The position numbers were made by a program, and so were the translations under genes. A stretch of DNA of 64,000 nucleotides, taken from the NCBI RefSeq assembly GCF_001039355.2, contig NW_019775408.1, positions 110,144 to 174,143 of the forward strand, read 5' to 3'. Below, in pieces: positions 37,394-49,325 of this stretch (positions within the stretch are counted from its first letter, which is position 1; each line of letters begins with the position of its first letter). The stretch is from Lingula anatina (Eukaryota; Brachiopoda; Lingulata; Lingulida; Lingulidae). Below the pieces are notes generated by a model, which worked only from the letters and a program-made list of their open reading frames with translations, did no database searches and was not told where the DNA came from.

Positions 37394-38593
37394 TCAGGGT
37401 GTAAATCTGGTATCTATATCCGGCAATGGGGACGATCGGGACCATACAGAACGCCGCCGCATGGTGGTCCCGACATGGGTGAAAAATCGATTAGCTTTGT
37501 ATTTCACTTTCCCCAAAAGTCTCCGTAAGGCCTTGCGAAAGTTTTGACCGGAAAGACTGTAGAGAGCGAAGTTGATTGCAAAGTTGGTGTAATATAATAG
37601 CTGAAAGATCTGCTGCAGGGCCCATTCTAAGGGCGAAACGCTGTACCCTTCGCGCTTGCTCGTAACGACCAGATGGTACACCCTCATGGAATGGCTGGGC
37701 AAATTGAGCACAAGGAACACAGTGGAGACCAATAGGAGCATTTTCGTGATTTTTACCTGTGTTCTTCGGAGTCTCTTCCCCCCGTGTGTCAACAGCCCCG
37801 TGTCGACTGTTTGAACGCCGTTATGAAATCTCATGAGCACCACAGTGAGTTTATCCGTTGATGAGGCGGTGTGCATCACCTGGCGATTGCTGTAAAAGTA
37901 GGCAACTTTGGTGGCGATTCGGATGTTCATGAAAATGAGAAGGGCAGTCGGAAGGATGAGTGTCACCACCGTGTCTATGTAAGTAAATCCCATGATGAGC
38001 TCCATGTGTTCTTCTATGAGGGGGGCGCAGTATCCGTCGCGAATGCCGTTGGTGAAAAGGGAAACGCTGTTGAATACACACGCGAACACTGCTAGAGAAA
38101 TCACGACACATTTTGCGCGTTTTGATGTGCAGAATTCCGGCCTTTTCAGCGGATAGCATACGGCCACGTAACGTTCGACAGTAAAACCAACAACATAGGC
38201 AACGGAGAGGAACCCAACAACGTTTGTAAAATAAACCTGTAACTGGCATAAGCCGTCGATGCCTTGAGGCGTCTCCGCGCTTAGTGACTGCAACCAGGGA
38301 CCCACCAAAAGCATGGTAAGAAATATTTGGTCAGTTAGTGCCAACGCTGCTAGGTAGGTGCTAGACGACAAACGATGCAAGTAGGTGTAGTTAAAAACCA
38401 AAAACGACAGGACGTTTCCGACAAGTCCGAAGAACACTATGATCGGCGTGGTGTACAGGTTCAGATATCCAACGATGTTAATATATGCAGGTATGACATA
38501 CGGCGCACCAGTGGAGACACTGGAACCATTAGTGTCCGAGTGATTAGTGCCATTTAGTTCAAAAATCTCGACTGTATCCATGTGGGACGCCAT
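37394..38593 (-). CDS. Class A (rhodopsin-family) G-protein-coupled receptor, peptide-receptor-like, intronless
   Basis: A seven-helix plasma-membrane receptor of 399 residues that would signal through heterotrimeric G proteins. The first ATG in the open frame is at 38593-38591; the frame extends 52 codons further upstream but lacks an ATG. The extracellular N-terminus has NGT, NHS and NGS glycosylation sites (N14, N17, N22). Helices: TM1 48-68 (GLVGN, N60), TM2 79-102 (LALTD, D88), TM3 116-139 then ERY 140-142, TM4 161-181, TM5 201-224 (LPTAL, P215), TM6 281-306 and TM7 324-347. C116 and C189 can form the usual TM3-ECL2 disulfide. TM6 has NLPSH where most receptors have CWxP, TM7 has NFALY instead of NPxxY, and TM4 lacks the conserved Trp. 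The tail is basic (52 residues). It resembles invertebrate neuropeptide receptors in general style; the ligand is unknown. No lesion seen. Confidence 0.88.
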   Translation of the reverse strand: MASHMDTVEIFELNGTNHSDTNGSSVSTGAPYVIPAYINIVGYLNLYTTPIIVFFGLVGNVLSFLVFNYTYLHRLSSSTYLAALALTDQIFLTMLLVGPWLQSLSAETPQGIDGLCQLQVYFTNVVGFLSVAYVVGFTVERYVAVCYPLKRPEFCTSKRAKCVVISLAVFACVFNSVSLFTNGIRDGYCAPLIEEHMELIMGFTYIDTVVTLILPTALLIFMNIRIATKVAYFYSNRQVMHTASSTDKLTVVLMRFHNGVQTVDTGLLTHGGKRLRRTQVKITKMLLLVSTVFLVLNLPSHSMRVYHLVVTSKREGYSVSPLEWALQQIFQLLYYTNFAINFALYSLSGQNFRKALRRLLGKVKYKANRFFTHVGTTMRRRSVWSRSSPLPDIDTRFTP

Positions 38594-41500
38594 ACAACCC
38601 ACATTAAGGTAAATATCCGATAAAAGGGGCTCACTTATAGTCCGTTGCGTTGCCGCTTCTGCACGTCCAATTTTCTTGCCAGTCTCGAAATCATACTTGT
38701 GGCAAGTGAAATTAATAATCGGAAGAGTGTGGCCAATAGAAATGTTCAATTATGACAGTACCATCGAAAAATATTTACATCATGTAATTTACACACTAGA
38801 TCTGTGAATGGAAACTGATGAGGCCCTTCGCGTGACTACCACAGTTCATGCTCCGTTGGTGATATGTAAGATATCTTGATGTGGCAACTGCATCGCTAAC
38901 GGCTGTAGTTCCGAATATGTCGAGCGAAAAGCAACTGCTGTTTGTGTTGTTTGAGATTGTTATTCGTCGTTGGAATTTTAACAAATCAGATGGTCGGAAA
39001 GTCTTTTGGTCAAACACTGAGATCTAGTTCCATACTAAGAACCAATCTAGGAGTCAGAACAGTCTTCGAAAATATGTTGTCACACCATATGTGGGTTTTC
39101 GTGCTGTGCTGAAGAGATTATGATATGGCTTTCAGTCCCTTGAGTTCTCTACGAAAGCAGTGTCTGCTATCTTCGTACGCTGAAGTCTGTACAAATTTCA
39201 TTTAGCGCTATCAGTTCGTTAATTTTGAACTTCATGCCAAGACACGTTCAAATGCTATTGACATTTCAGTTGTTATTGCCTTCTCCTATTTCTAATATCT
39301 CAGTAACGCACTAGTGTATCCATGCACTGTCCCCACTTTTTCTTTCATCTTCTTAATTGCCCTGAATGTCTCGACCGCGTATCTCTGTTATTTGCAGTTA
39401 AAAACAAAATTAAACACTGCAGGTCTTGTGTGTCGGACACCGTAACTCACCTATGTCCAGAGAGCTTTCTGTTTGTCTTTTATATCACGTTTGATAATCA
39501 GCGTACGGGAAGTCTCCCCGCAAAACCAATGTGGTGTGCTATGCAGTCTGATCCGTGTGTGCCAGAAATTGCTTTTACTCCAGAATGTATACTGCTGCTG
39601 TTGCGTCTCCAACCACGTGACTGGGTGTGACGGTTGTACGTTTTCCTTGAGAGCCAAAAGCAATAACGCAACGACCGTGGCCATGCTAAACAATCTAAGG
39701 CAGCTAGCGTTTGCGTCTATACGTATCAGAACCTGATTGCACATTGCTTACACCAATCACAGTGAAAAGAGTGTTGTTTTTTTCCTTTTCGGGGAACTTA
39801 ATTGTGTTCTGAGCAGGTATAGTAGACCTTTGTCAATTGTCAAAGGAGGATGGCTTGAGGATACTTCGCCAGGCATATTTAAAAATGATGTGCAATATGT
39901 TGCATTTGAAATATTAAGTTGAACTCAGTGTGGGAGATGTTTCATTGTTACATTTCCGGCTCATTGCCATTTGGTTATCAAAAGTGTGAAAACCTAGTGC
40001 ACAGTTTTACAGTTATAAATGCACCATTTGCCATTACCGTCAGCAGGGCCACGAAAGAAATTGATTACAAGGATATTGTTACCAGCTTTCAAAACAATTT
40101 CCAGAGCAGCAATTGGTTTGCATTAAAATTTTAAAATATTGAAAAATATATATTTCATTTCCCTCGAAAAGGATGTACCTTACAGTAACGTTAGAAGTTG
40201 TAATAGTACATGTACCTATTAAAAAAGTACATGTTACCATACAGTTACTGTGCTGAATTGGTTTACCCAGTTGACACTGAGCTGCAACCCCACAAGGTGA
40301 GATAAAAGTTTCCTGAGACTTATCTGACTCACTTAGTAAGTTGTGTCTCAAAAATTCTTAAAAGCTGCAAATCTCGATTTTTTTTAAAGTTTTATCAGAT
40401 TGGTAGATAATAGCAATAAAAAAACTCTTTAGTCACGAACCAATTACGCAATTATATTTTCATTCACACATAGATGGCGTTCTGTCACTCGAAGACTGAC
40501 GAAGATGACCGATGGTCCATCGAAATATTTCGCATGAGTAATGAATTTTTTTTATTAATTTGTGACAAAAGAGTATTTTCATACCCGCACACTACTCTTT
40601 TTGCTGACCATTAACTAAAGCACTTGAGCAAATTTTCATCTTGAAATTTTAATGATAGTGGCACAGACCAATTTTGTATGTTAAGTGTACATATCGTTTT
40701 TTAGACTAAATTTGCAAAGCCAACTTTGCTCAATAGGGTATCTGCAGTCTAACCTAGTCCAACAACTTTTTTTTGTGAAATTGGCACTTCGTTTGTTATC
40801 AGACTTCCGTGCTCTGTAGGTAAGCCTGTTGATTGAAGAAACAGCAATTAGAGACCTGTCGTTCACAGTATGCGCGAGGCCTAAGTGGCAAAACCATTTG
40901 CAAACTTCCGTAAGCCTTCTTCTTCGCATTCGACACTATGATTGAGCATCGAAGCGATTTTTTGTCATTACGTCGTAATGAAAGCAATCTGAGAGCAGCT
41001 AGGCTGATTGCTGAAATATTGACGTAGGCCAATGGGGAAAGATGAAAGTGCTGGTAATTGTAGACGGGAGTCTCATTTAACAGAGAGGGGTCATTCAAAC
41101 GCCTCCAGCTCAAAAGTGCAGCATTAAGTGAGAATCTAATTGGAAAAAGAAGGCCGTTGTGCCTTAAGAAACGCACGTTACTATCGCGGAAGTAGTATAG
41201 AAATTGCATTCGGTTTCCTCATCGGCACACAATACTAGAAACGATATTATTTTCTATTATTGATTATTTGTGGGGGCAAACATGAGTAGTTTGCCTGACG
41301 TTTCTAGGTATCCTGTTGTAATTGAACGTAGATGACAACAGTGATTTAGCATCAGAAACTCGCCGACGACTTTTCTAGCTATCCCCTGGTTTGAACCCAC
41401 AAATTTATTTGCTTGTTATTTTGTTCATTCGCTTTTCTTTGCTTTTGAGATAAAGTTAAACGACGATCAGCCCCCTTGCTGCCCCTCTGCAACAATCCTG

Positions 41501-42708
41501 GCCTCGTAAACGGTTGACTTGAGTATTTTCTTTTATCTGAAAATACTCAGCTCAATACACATCTGCAGCTGAATCTGTAAGCCATGTGCATAAAGTGAAC
41601 AGTTCCTTTCGGATATTCGGCACGATTGTTCTGAACTCCTGTTTTAATAAGACAACTCACAAATACTTCTGACAAGTTTCTTGTCAATAATTACTAAATG
41701 AAACTTGAAATAAAATAGAATAGGAATATTCTTATATAAATATTCTTAATACAATGTTAAAGGCGAAATTGTACTTAGGAAAAATAAAAGTCATCATTCG
41801 TTCCAAGCAAGCATAACGTGTATATAAATAATCTTATAATAATTATCAGGACGTTCTGATTGAGCCACCTACTGCAAAACAAACCTGACAGAGCGTCTAT
41901 GCTCAAAATCACACCTTGGTCACATAAAGCCTTTTTCAAGCTAAGTTTAAAACTGAACAGTTCAAAATTCGTCGTCTTGTTAAACAATGGTTGGCATTTC
42001 TGCCACATTATATTGAATGAATGTGGAATGTGGCCTAATTGATAAATTGATTGTCAGATTTTAAATCGTTTCCAGTGTTCGTATATCTGGTGAGGTATCG
42101 ATCGGATATTGTCAACTGAGGAAATGTATTACAAAAGCATTGCAAATGCCATGGACTTTAACGTATATGTCAAGATGTGCAAACACCCTGAGAAAGGATT
42201 AGGGTAGTATCCACCTTATCAATTTCTTTATAAAGTTTTGCTTATTCGGACTTACCCCGTGGGTTTAGTAAAATAGCGATACAAACCGTTTGCAATTTCT
42301 ATTACTACACGACTGGAAGTTGTTTGATTTTGAAGTTAATTCTATAACATTGATTTTAGATTCAGTTACTATGTTTTGCAAAGGGCCGCACAAAAAAACT
42401 CAGGCCCTTCACTTGCAACTGTTTTACCTGAACGATTCTGTCTCCTCATACCAAAATGCAGACAAAAACATATCTATATATATTGTTTATATGTTATATA
42501 TGTTTTTTAAAAATATTTTTACGATTTTGAAACAGTTCTATACATTGCGACATATGTACACAAGTACAATTTTATTACCGAAGAAACGGGAATGGTTTCA
42601 CTTATCGATTTCCAGCTCTTCGTGATTGTGATTTTTACAGCGTACGGTATGTGACGTGCTCATAGTTCTGATGAAACGTCCATTGGCTCTTTCTTCCGTC
42701 TCTACTGG

Positions 42709-42746
<38 letters not shown>

Positions 42747-43294
42747 AGCGCGCGAGTGTGTCGGAGAGAGAGAGAGAGAGATTGTTTATAGTTATGAACT
42801 TCTGATGAAGTTGAGCTGTAAAACCTGTAAGATGTTTACACTTGCCTCTTTTACATACCGAAATCATTTATCATTTCAAAGCGATCAAGCTAGCCCTGAT
42901 TTGGAAATAGCTAATTGAAAAGTCCAACATGACCGTCTTGAGACACAATAAATTGATAACTAAGTTTAAAAATAAATAAATAAATAAATAAGTGGATTAA
43001 TTAATAAATGAGATGAAAATACTGAATATGTTTGACTATATAAACCTCGGTATAAACGGTAACATCTACTTGTTAGAGGGGTTGGATATAACCCACTAGA
43101 GTTTGAACCAAGGTACTTTTGCTATGAATGCATTCCAAAAGCTGCCAAAAATGAGAGTTGTCGTCCTAAGAAACATAAAATCAGACTTTCATTGGCCAGG
43201 GACCCAAAACGTGACAGAGCAACAATATCCCCCATCAGCTTTGCTAACCTCCAAATGCATCCGGTACTAAACGTGGAAGAAAGATGACTGAATA
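38594..43294. other. Intergenic; 5' flank of the receptor and simple repeats
   Basis: No gene recognised. Contains (GT)n(GC)n(GA)n at about 42711-42780 and (AAAT)n at about 42966-42991. A 136-codon open frame at 40799-41209 (-) has no known motif, is overlapped by other frames, and is treated as chance. Confidence 0.45.
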
Positions 43295-43612
43295 CAGGGT
43301 GTTTCAAAATGTACCTCTTATGAAACTTTTAAAAAGTATGAAATCCAGGTATTTACCAAACTTAAACTTCCTCGAAATGAAGAGCGGACCTGAAAATTAA
43401 TTTAACAAGCAGTTTTGCTCTTCTTTGGCTTCTCCAATTGACTCTTAAAGGTAATTGAAGCAAAGACGAACAAAACTAGGGACAGAGATTCTTATCACAA
43501 CAACTTTCGGACCTCCCTTAGATACCGATGTAGCTTAAGTTTGTTGATTGGCTGAGTTTCCCGGTGTGCTTTAAAATTGCAAAATGGGTTCCTTTAATTT
43601 TTGAACACCCTG
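43295..43612. mobile_element. Mariner-type MITE, 318 bp
   Basis: Ends CAGGGTGTTTCAAAA and TTTTGAACACCCTG are inverted repeats, flanked by TA at 43293-43294 and 43613-43614. CAGGGTGT ends with TA duplications are typical of mariner-derived elements. The interior has no transposase. A weak inner symmetry (AATTGACTCTTAAAGGTAATT) lies near the middle. Confidence 0.8.
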
Positions 43613-43614
43613 TA

Positions 43615-46076
43615 TATCGTGATCATTAATGAGTGAATATTGATGTGGTGTTGTAGTCTACAGGATACGGCTCGTTATCACCCTGTTAGGAGTAATTGCT
43701 TGTGTGAATTCAATCAAGCTTTAGCAATAAAAACGGAAAGAGGGTTTGGCAAATTAATGTGTCTCGCACAATTTTAGAAAGATTCTGAGAACAATTTGGG
43801 ATCTTTTAAAATATTTTTATTATGTTTTCACAGGTAACCAAAGTGTTATATAGGCACTAGGGGATTTTCAAAGAAGCGTTTTGAACCTAGAATATCAGAT
43901 CATTGCAAATACAAAGCAAGCATTGGTATAAACCTTGTCTACATTGATAGTTAAAGTTTTATTTTGGAAGTGTGCGGATGCACAAAATATCTTTGTAGAT
44001 CAATCAAACGCGAAAATGAACTCGTGCAAAATGACGTCAACCTCTAGATTTTGCCATTACAAAAATTCCCCGAACCCAAAACTCCTTCGTGAGAAAATCT
44101 AGGAAATTTACCATCCATTCTCTCCTGCGTGATAGATTGATGACAAAATACCCCATAGTTGTTTTACCAGTGCACTTGCCTGGTACTTTTAACTAAATCC
44201 CATCGGATCATAGAAAACTAATTTTTCCATTCAAATGTCAAGAAAGTAGCGACAGTCATTCAAACTACCAACATTCCTGTGGGGCTTTGATAAAAGTGCA
44301 TCTGCAATGGCATCCCAACAAAAGCCAGAGTGACGGTACACGGGATTCCATATACTAAGTACAGGTTAATTTTAATTGGAGAATTGGGTCAGGTATATCG
44401 GACGAATGAAATCCGTACAAAGTAATGGGGAACGTACTACGGTTCCTAGCGGACTACCATTCCTGTCACACCGGCCATGTATTTGTGTAGCGTAACACCT
44501 CACTTTGTATGGTGAATTGAGAATGTTCATCAAGGGGCGTCTAGGGGAAGGGCTCTTTTTCGGGATCGACAGAGACCAGATGCATCAGTAAGTAGACCCA
44601 AGAACTACCCCATCACTTCCACTGAAGCCTCGGGTGTGTATAAATCAACAGAGCAGTAGTGCGAGACAGTTCATTAAGCAAAAGCATTCTGTGGATCTAT
44701 ACCACAGAAAAATTTTCTTTCTCTTTCTCTGATTTTGAGTCTATTTGGGTACTTCTGCTTAATGCCTTTGGCCACATTCCAATGCTGTACTATTCTTTTT
44801 ATTATTACCTCTATGGGAAATGTCAACTGTTGATGTATTTTCGTTCATTGAAGTTTACACTGTGTAATCACGCATATTCAAGTTATGATATGACAAGCCT
44901 CAATAAAATCCATTATATGTGGCCTTAAATTACAGTACCTTTGGACATGTCGTCTACTACAGAAGGCCTTATTTATTGTACAATCCAGCCCAATATTCCA
45001 AATTCCGTATCTTTTTAAAATTTTTATGAAAATCTAACGTGAAAACTTTGTTTCATGGCCGTGGCGCCTTTAAATAGTTCTCTATCTTATACAACCGTTT
45101 TACTATCCAACAAAAAATTTACGATGACACAATACTATCCTTGAGTAAAATATTAGGGCGTTAGCCATGTTACAAAGTGCAAGTAGTCAATAGAACAATG
45201 ACAAATACCACAAACCTTGGTATAGATTTCAAGTTAGTATGGCTTCTTCACTATATTAGCATGTTTTTTTTAATTTTTTTGTTGGCCTTTCATTGCATTC
45301 GTCAAGCCACCCATTCAATCATTCACTCAGTTATTAGTTCAAATGCATAAAAAGTGGGTGTGTAATCCTATGCTTCTATTCAATTTGCGTCATTTGAAAC
45401 AAATGGCATTCGGTTATACAAACAGTTACTATGTGACATTTCCGAAGTAAAAAGAAACCAGCGTGACACGTATAAATATTTTTCTTACTCTAGAAAAAAA
45501 TGGAAAGCTTGTAGATAACTAGGTCATGTACTAGAGTGGAAAAGGAGGCCATCTACTTCTCTTTCAAGCAATGAGACAGTTCATTCTGTTTCATAAGAGA
45601 CCATTTTATGGAATGGCTTAAGTACACCAAAACTTCACAATGGAATGAGAAAATGATGGCATCCTAATAGAGTTTCTAAAAATAAAAGCTAAAAAGGGAA
45701 TGCTGCGATGTATAAAATCCATTACTTGGCACGAAACATATGTAGAGAGACCCGACTACATTAATGTCGATATCAAATTACTTTGTAATGCTGCAGGTTT
45801 TATTTTTACACGAACGATACACCGTTTCTTCAAACGAACGCCATTCCCTTTGATTGACAGAAATTTAGTATCTGTGGTGTATACGTAATATCTCAAGTCA
45901 ATTTTACATTTGATTTTTTCTACTTTATTTTGAATTTTTAATTAATTTTAATTTTTTTCTTTTTTCTTAAAAATAGTAAAAAAAGATGCAAAATGTGCAT
46001 GCATATTAAAGTAAGGCGTTACTAGTTTGTTGTGATCCTCAATATAAAATCATAAAAGTCAAAAACACCAAAATCA
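43615..46076. other. Intergenic with one MITE fragment
   Basis: No gene recognised. Open frames such as 44659-44928 (+) show no domain. The MITE fragment at 44337-44474 is listed separately. Confidence 0.45.
44337..44474 (-). mobile_element. Copy of the 23463-23635 MITE, inverted
   Basis: Reverse-complemented, it begins CCGGTGTGACAGGAATGGTA, then has CATTACTTTGTAC and CATTCGTCC blocks in the same order as 23463-23635. The far end is incomplete. Identity is moderate, so the two copies are old. Confidence 0.6.
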
Positions 46077-46327
46077 TTAAAGGCCTACTGTGCTCTAGGA
46101 ACACATAGCGTTCACTGCTTTTTCTACAGTATAAAAACTATAAATCGACGTCAAAAAATTGTTCTTTTTAAGTTTTAGAGAGAAAAGATGAGATTTAGAT
46201 GAGAAAATTCTGATTGGTCAGTTTCTAGTGACGTAACCTGGGCAGAAGCTTCCCACAGCTGTACTAGTAATAGTATATACAGTACTATGCAGTAGGTGAC
46301 TAAACATCCAGGTGTCAGAAAAACAAA

Positions 46328-46765
46328 ATGCCGCAAAGTTGTGTTGCTCCCGGGTGCCGTAATGTAGGTTACGATTAGAAAGACATCTGCTATTATATCC
46401 TGCCTGCGGATGCCGCAAAACGTAAAATTTGGCTCAATTCTCTGAAGTGAAAAAATCCCAGCACAGTGTCAAAACACGCGAGGATCTGTAGCGACCACTT
46501 CGAGCCGGAATGCTTCGTACGTGACCTGCGAGCTGAATTGTGCGGTGGAAAAGCACGGAGAAAACTAAAAGATGATGCTGTACCCAGTATATTCGATTTT
46601 TCGGAGTACCAAAATGCGACAGTAAATGCCAGAGCGCTGCCGACGAGAGTCTTACCTGTAGGATGTGTGCATGATGCGGCCGTCGAAAGGAAGAAGAGAG
46701 CAGCTTCTAGAGCCCAAAAAAAGTTCGTAGCAGAATTACGTTGTCGAATTTTTTGGTTATGTTAG
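46328..46765 (+). pseudogene. THAP-domain gene fragment with two in-frame stops
   Basis: From ATG 46328 the frame reads MPQSCVAPGCRNVGYD, then TAG at 46376-46378, KIWLNSL, a TGA at 46448-46450, and KHARICSDHFEPECF onward to KDDAVPSIFDF. This is the whole THAP C2CH finger: the CVAPGC pair, the W, CSDH, and the closing AVPSIF block. A basic stretch (ERKKRAASRAQKK) follows and the frame ends at TAG 46763-46765. Two stops in a 145-codon frame make it a pseudogene. It is a different THAP family from the one at 3924, since the linker and residues after the finger do not match. It probably was the DNA-binding part of the Kolobok-like transposase. Confidence 0.8.
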
Positions 46766-47024
46766 TGAAAACTTTAATATTAACATGATAGTGGACTCAA
46801 ATTTTTACTCGACATACTGCTGCACTGATCACGTGTAAGGCGGAAGTAGTGAGGTAAGTTGCAGAGGTGTGAAATGTAGTGTCCGATGCTATCAGTCCGA
46901 TATCTTTGGCCTTTTGTCCACTGACCTGGCTCTCCCGGAATGACACTGGTAAACTGCACGGGTGTGAAAAATAATGTTAGCTGTCACACCTGCATTATAA
47001 GGTAACTTTCTCTTATCAGTCGGG

Positions 47025-48874
47025 ATAGGGACAGACGGGCTGACGTCACGCGCCTTAGCAACCGGCATCTGGGGTAAAACAAATCGGGCAACATGGCGGA
47101 TCGCATTGACTTTTATGTAAAAGTTGGCAGACTTTGTCCGGAAGATATCATACTTAACAGTTCCTGACCACTTGTGTCAGTGAGGATGAGTTATTTACCT
47201 AGTCGATTTCCTTTACAGGCCTTTGTAATTAGCCGCTGCACACCTGGTTAAGAGATAAAATCGGCCTTATAATAACTGCCGATCGTTATCTGTAATCGGG
47301 AATTGTACAGCAGACAATTTTGCAAAGGCAGTGCTTGACCTTTTGTGTCTGGCGGGTTGAATCATTTACCTGGACTATTGAGTTAGCAGGCCTTTGTAAT
47401 AAGCTACTGTTTAACTTGTTACGGGATAAAATTGGTCTTAACTGCATACGCAAATGTCCATTCTAAGTACACGTACATGAGGTGGTGAAAATGGAATGGC
47501 TTCTTAGAACGTGGGTCGTAAGAAAGGCCTGGAAAATGTGCAACACTGAGAAGTTATTAGAATAAGATTTCTACAAATTGTGATTAAATCACCTGCTGCT
47601 GCAATAGCCAGGGGAACGGAATAGGGGCAATATCATCGGTCCCATGGCCTCTTTGGTCTGTATTAATATTGGCAGCTACGCGTCTATGAGTGTTTACAAT
47701 CTTATTGTGCAGTCTGGTACGAAAATTGGCGAAATATCATGGAAGACAGAACGTTAAGTTTCAAAACATACAAGGTTAAAAATAAATTAAATAACAAACA
47801 CGGTAATAAAGCTGTATGTTATTTTACCAGTTAAGGTCGCTTTATTTATGGCAACTTTTTTATATTTTACTTGATAACTCAAAGATTTAGACATTAACTC
47901 ACAGGTTTGTCAATATATAAATTGACGTACATATTTTTTTCTTATTTTTATAACGCCCTCAATTAACTTAAAACAAAACAGTGTGACGTTATAGTCCATT
48001 AATTTTAACTAAAAGAACTGACATACCGTCACACGTGACAAAACAAGATGCTATCTCAATTTCTTGTAAATACTACTTATTAATTCCTGTAACAAATGAC
48101 AAACATAAAAACCAAACAAGGTACAATGACTTTCTCCTTATCTATATTAAAATGAACTATACACACATACGCAAATCTCGTAGTGCATGTATATAGCTAC
48201 GACCAAATCTTGTTTCGATCAACAATCCCGACTTCAGTCACGTTTGCACGACCTATAGCCTGCAACAGTCGTTTACTTTTCCGTTGATCTTTGAAACTTA
48301 ACAAATCCCATTAGATTTTGCTAATATGTTGGTAGTGTCACCTGGTACACAGCAAGCTCCCACCATTTAACTTTTGTACGTACATAAGAGTTAAACGTTA
48401 CCGGTACAATTCAGTAGGCCTGCAAAATTTACCTCTCATGCATGTATTGTCAGCAATATGCAACGTCAACAGTTATTAGTACAATTGAAACCCTCCTTGA
48501 TAATGTCAGTTGCTTCCATATGGGTTTCTTTTCAAAGAGATGTGAATATTATGCTCATCCAGGTAAGCAAATGAGTCTTTGCAATCTACTACTGTAAGAT
48601 TCCCGATCACAGATAACGATCGGCAGTTAAGGCCGATTTTATCTCTTAACCAGGTGTGCAGCAGCTAATTACAAAGGCCTGTAAAAGAAATCAACCAGGT
48701 AAATAACTCATCCTCACTGACACAAGTGGTCAGGAACTGTGAAGTATGATATCTTCGAACAAAGTCTGCCAACTTTTACATAGAAGTCAATGCGATCCGC
48801 CATGTTGCTCGATTTGTTTTACCCCAGATGCCGGTTGCTAAGGTAAAGTGCCCGGATGACCGACTGTCCCTATA
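47025..48874. repeat. Large fold-back: inverted arms of about 278 bp
   Basis: Arm 47025-47303 and arm 48599-48874 are reverse complements with high identity, including the blocks TTAGCAACCGGCATCTGGGG, CAGTTCCTGACCACTTGTGT and AATCGGCC. A diverged direct copy of part of the left arm follows it at about 47330-47450 (TGACCTTTTGTGTC, GCAGGCCTTTGTAAT). About 1.3 kb of AT-rich sequence without an open frame separates the arms. Confidence 0.85.
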
Positions 48875-49325
48875 AGAACGTTCAGCCGACGCGACAGATG
48901 GGCATGTGTGAAAAACTATGTTCGCTGCCCTGCTTCCAAACCTTTACTGTTAACATAGTTTTGGTGTATTTTGTTGGTTAATAAATGATAACCACGTAGG
49001 GAATTCATCTTCTTTTGTGTATCTATCTTCAAAAGTTTGAATTTATAAATGATCATGTAGTAATCATTTGCGTGTATCGCTTTTAGTTTGCACTGCTAGC
49101 AAGCAGATAGCTGAATCGAATATGGCTTTCTGAGCCTCGACGCAAGCGACGTCACTCGCCTCAAAGCGCCACCACGCGGGAGTATCATAAACTAAATTCA
49201 CACCTGCATAAAATCGGCTTTAAAAACTAAATAAACGTAAGAACTTTATTTTCATTACTCAGAAATGACTTTTGGGCACCTAATGGATAGTTTTAACCCG
49301 TTTTTTCATCACAGTATACCTTTAA

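Larger units (their letters stand above)
46081..49321. mobile_element. Kolobok-like DNA transposon, decayed, with an internal fold-back
   Basis: The left end AGGCCTACTGTG (46081) and right end CACAGTATACCT (to 49321) are inverted repeats. TTAA flanks both sides (46077-46080, 49322-49325). TTAA duplications, AGG-type ends and a THAP domain near the left end fit the Kolobok superfamily (known to carry THAP fingers). No catalytic domain was recognised; most of the interior is a 1.85-kb inverted-repeat structure (47025-48874). It could be a non-autonomous derivative or an element with another insertion nested in it. Confidence 0.6.

Noticed and set aside
38594-38749. 52-codon upstream extension of the receptor
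   Set aside because: It begins at TTG and has no ATG, signal peptide or conserved feature; the first ATG is at 38593.
40681-41209. 136-codon minus-strand frame
   Set aside because: No recognisable domain, overlapped by another frame, no splice or promoter context.
42598-42918. Frames on both strands over the (GT)n/(GA)n tract
   Set aside because: Products of simple sequence (His-Thr and Cys-Val repeats).
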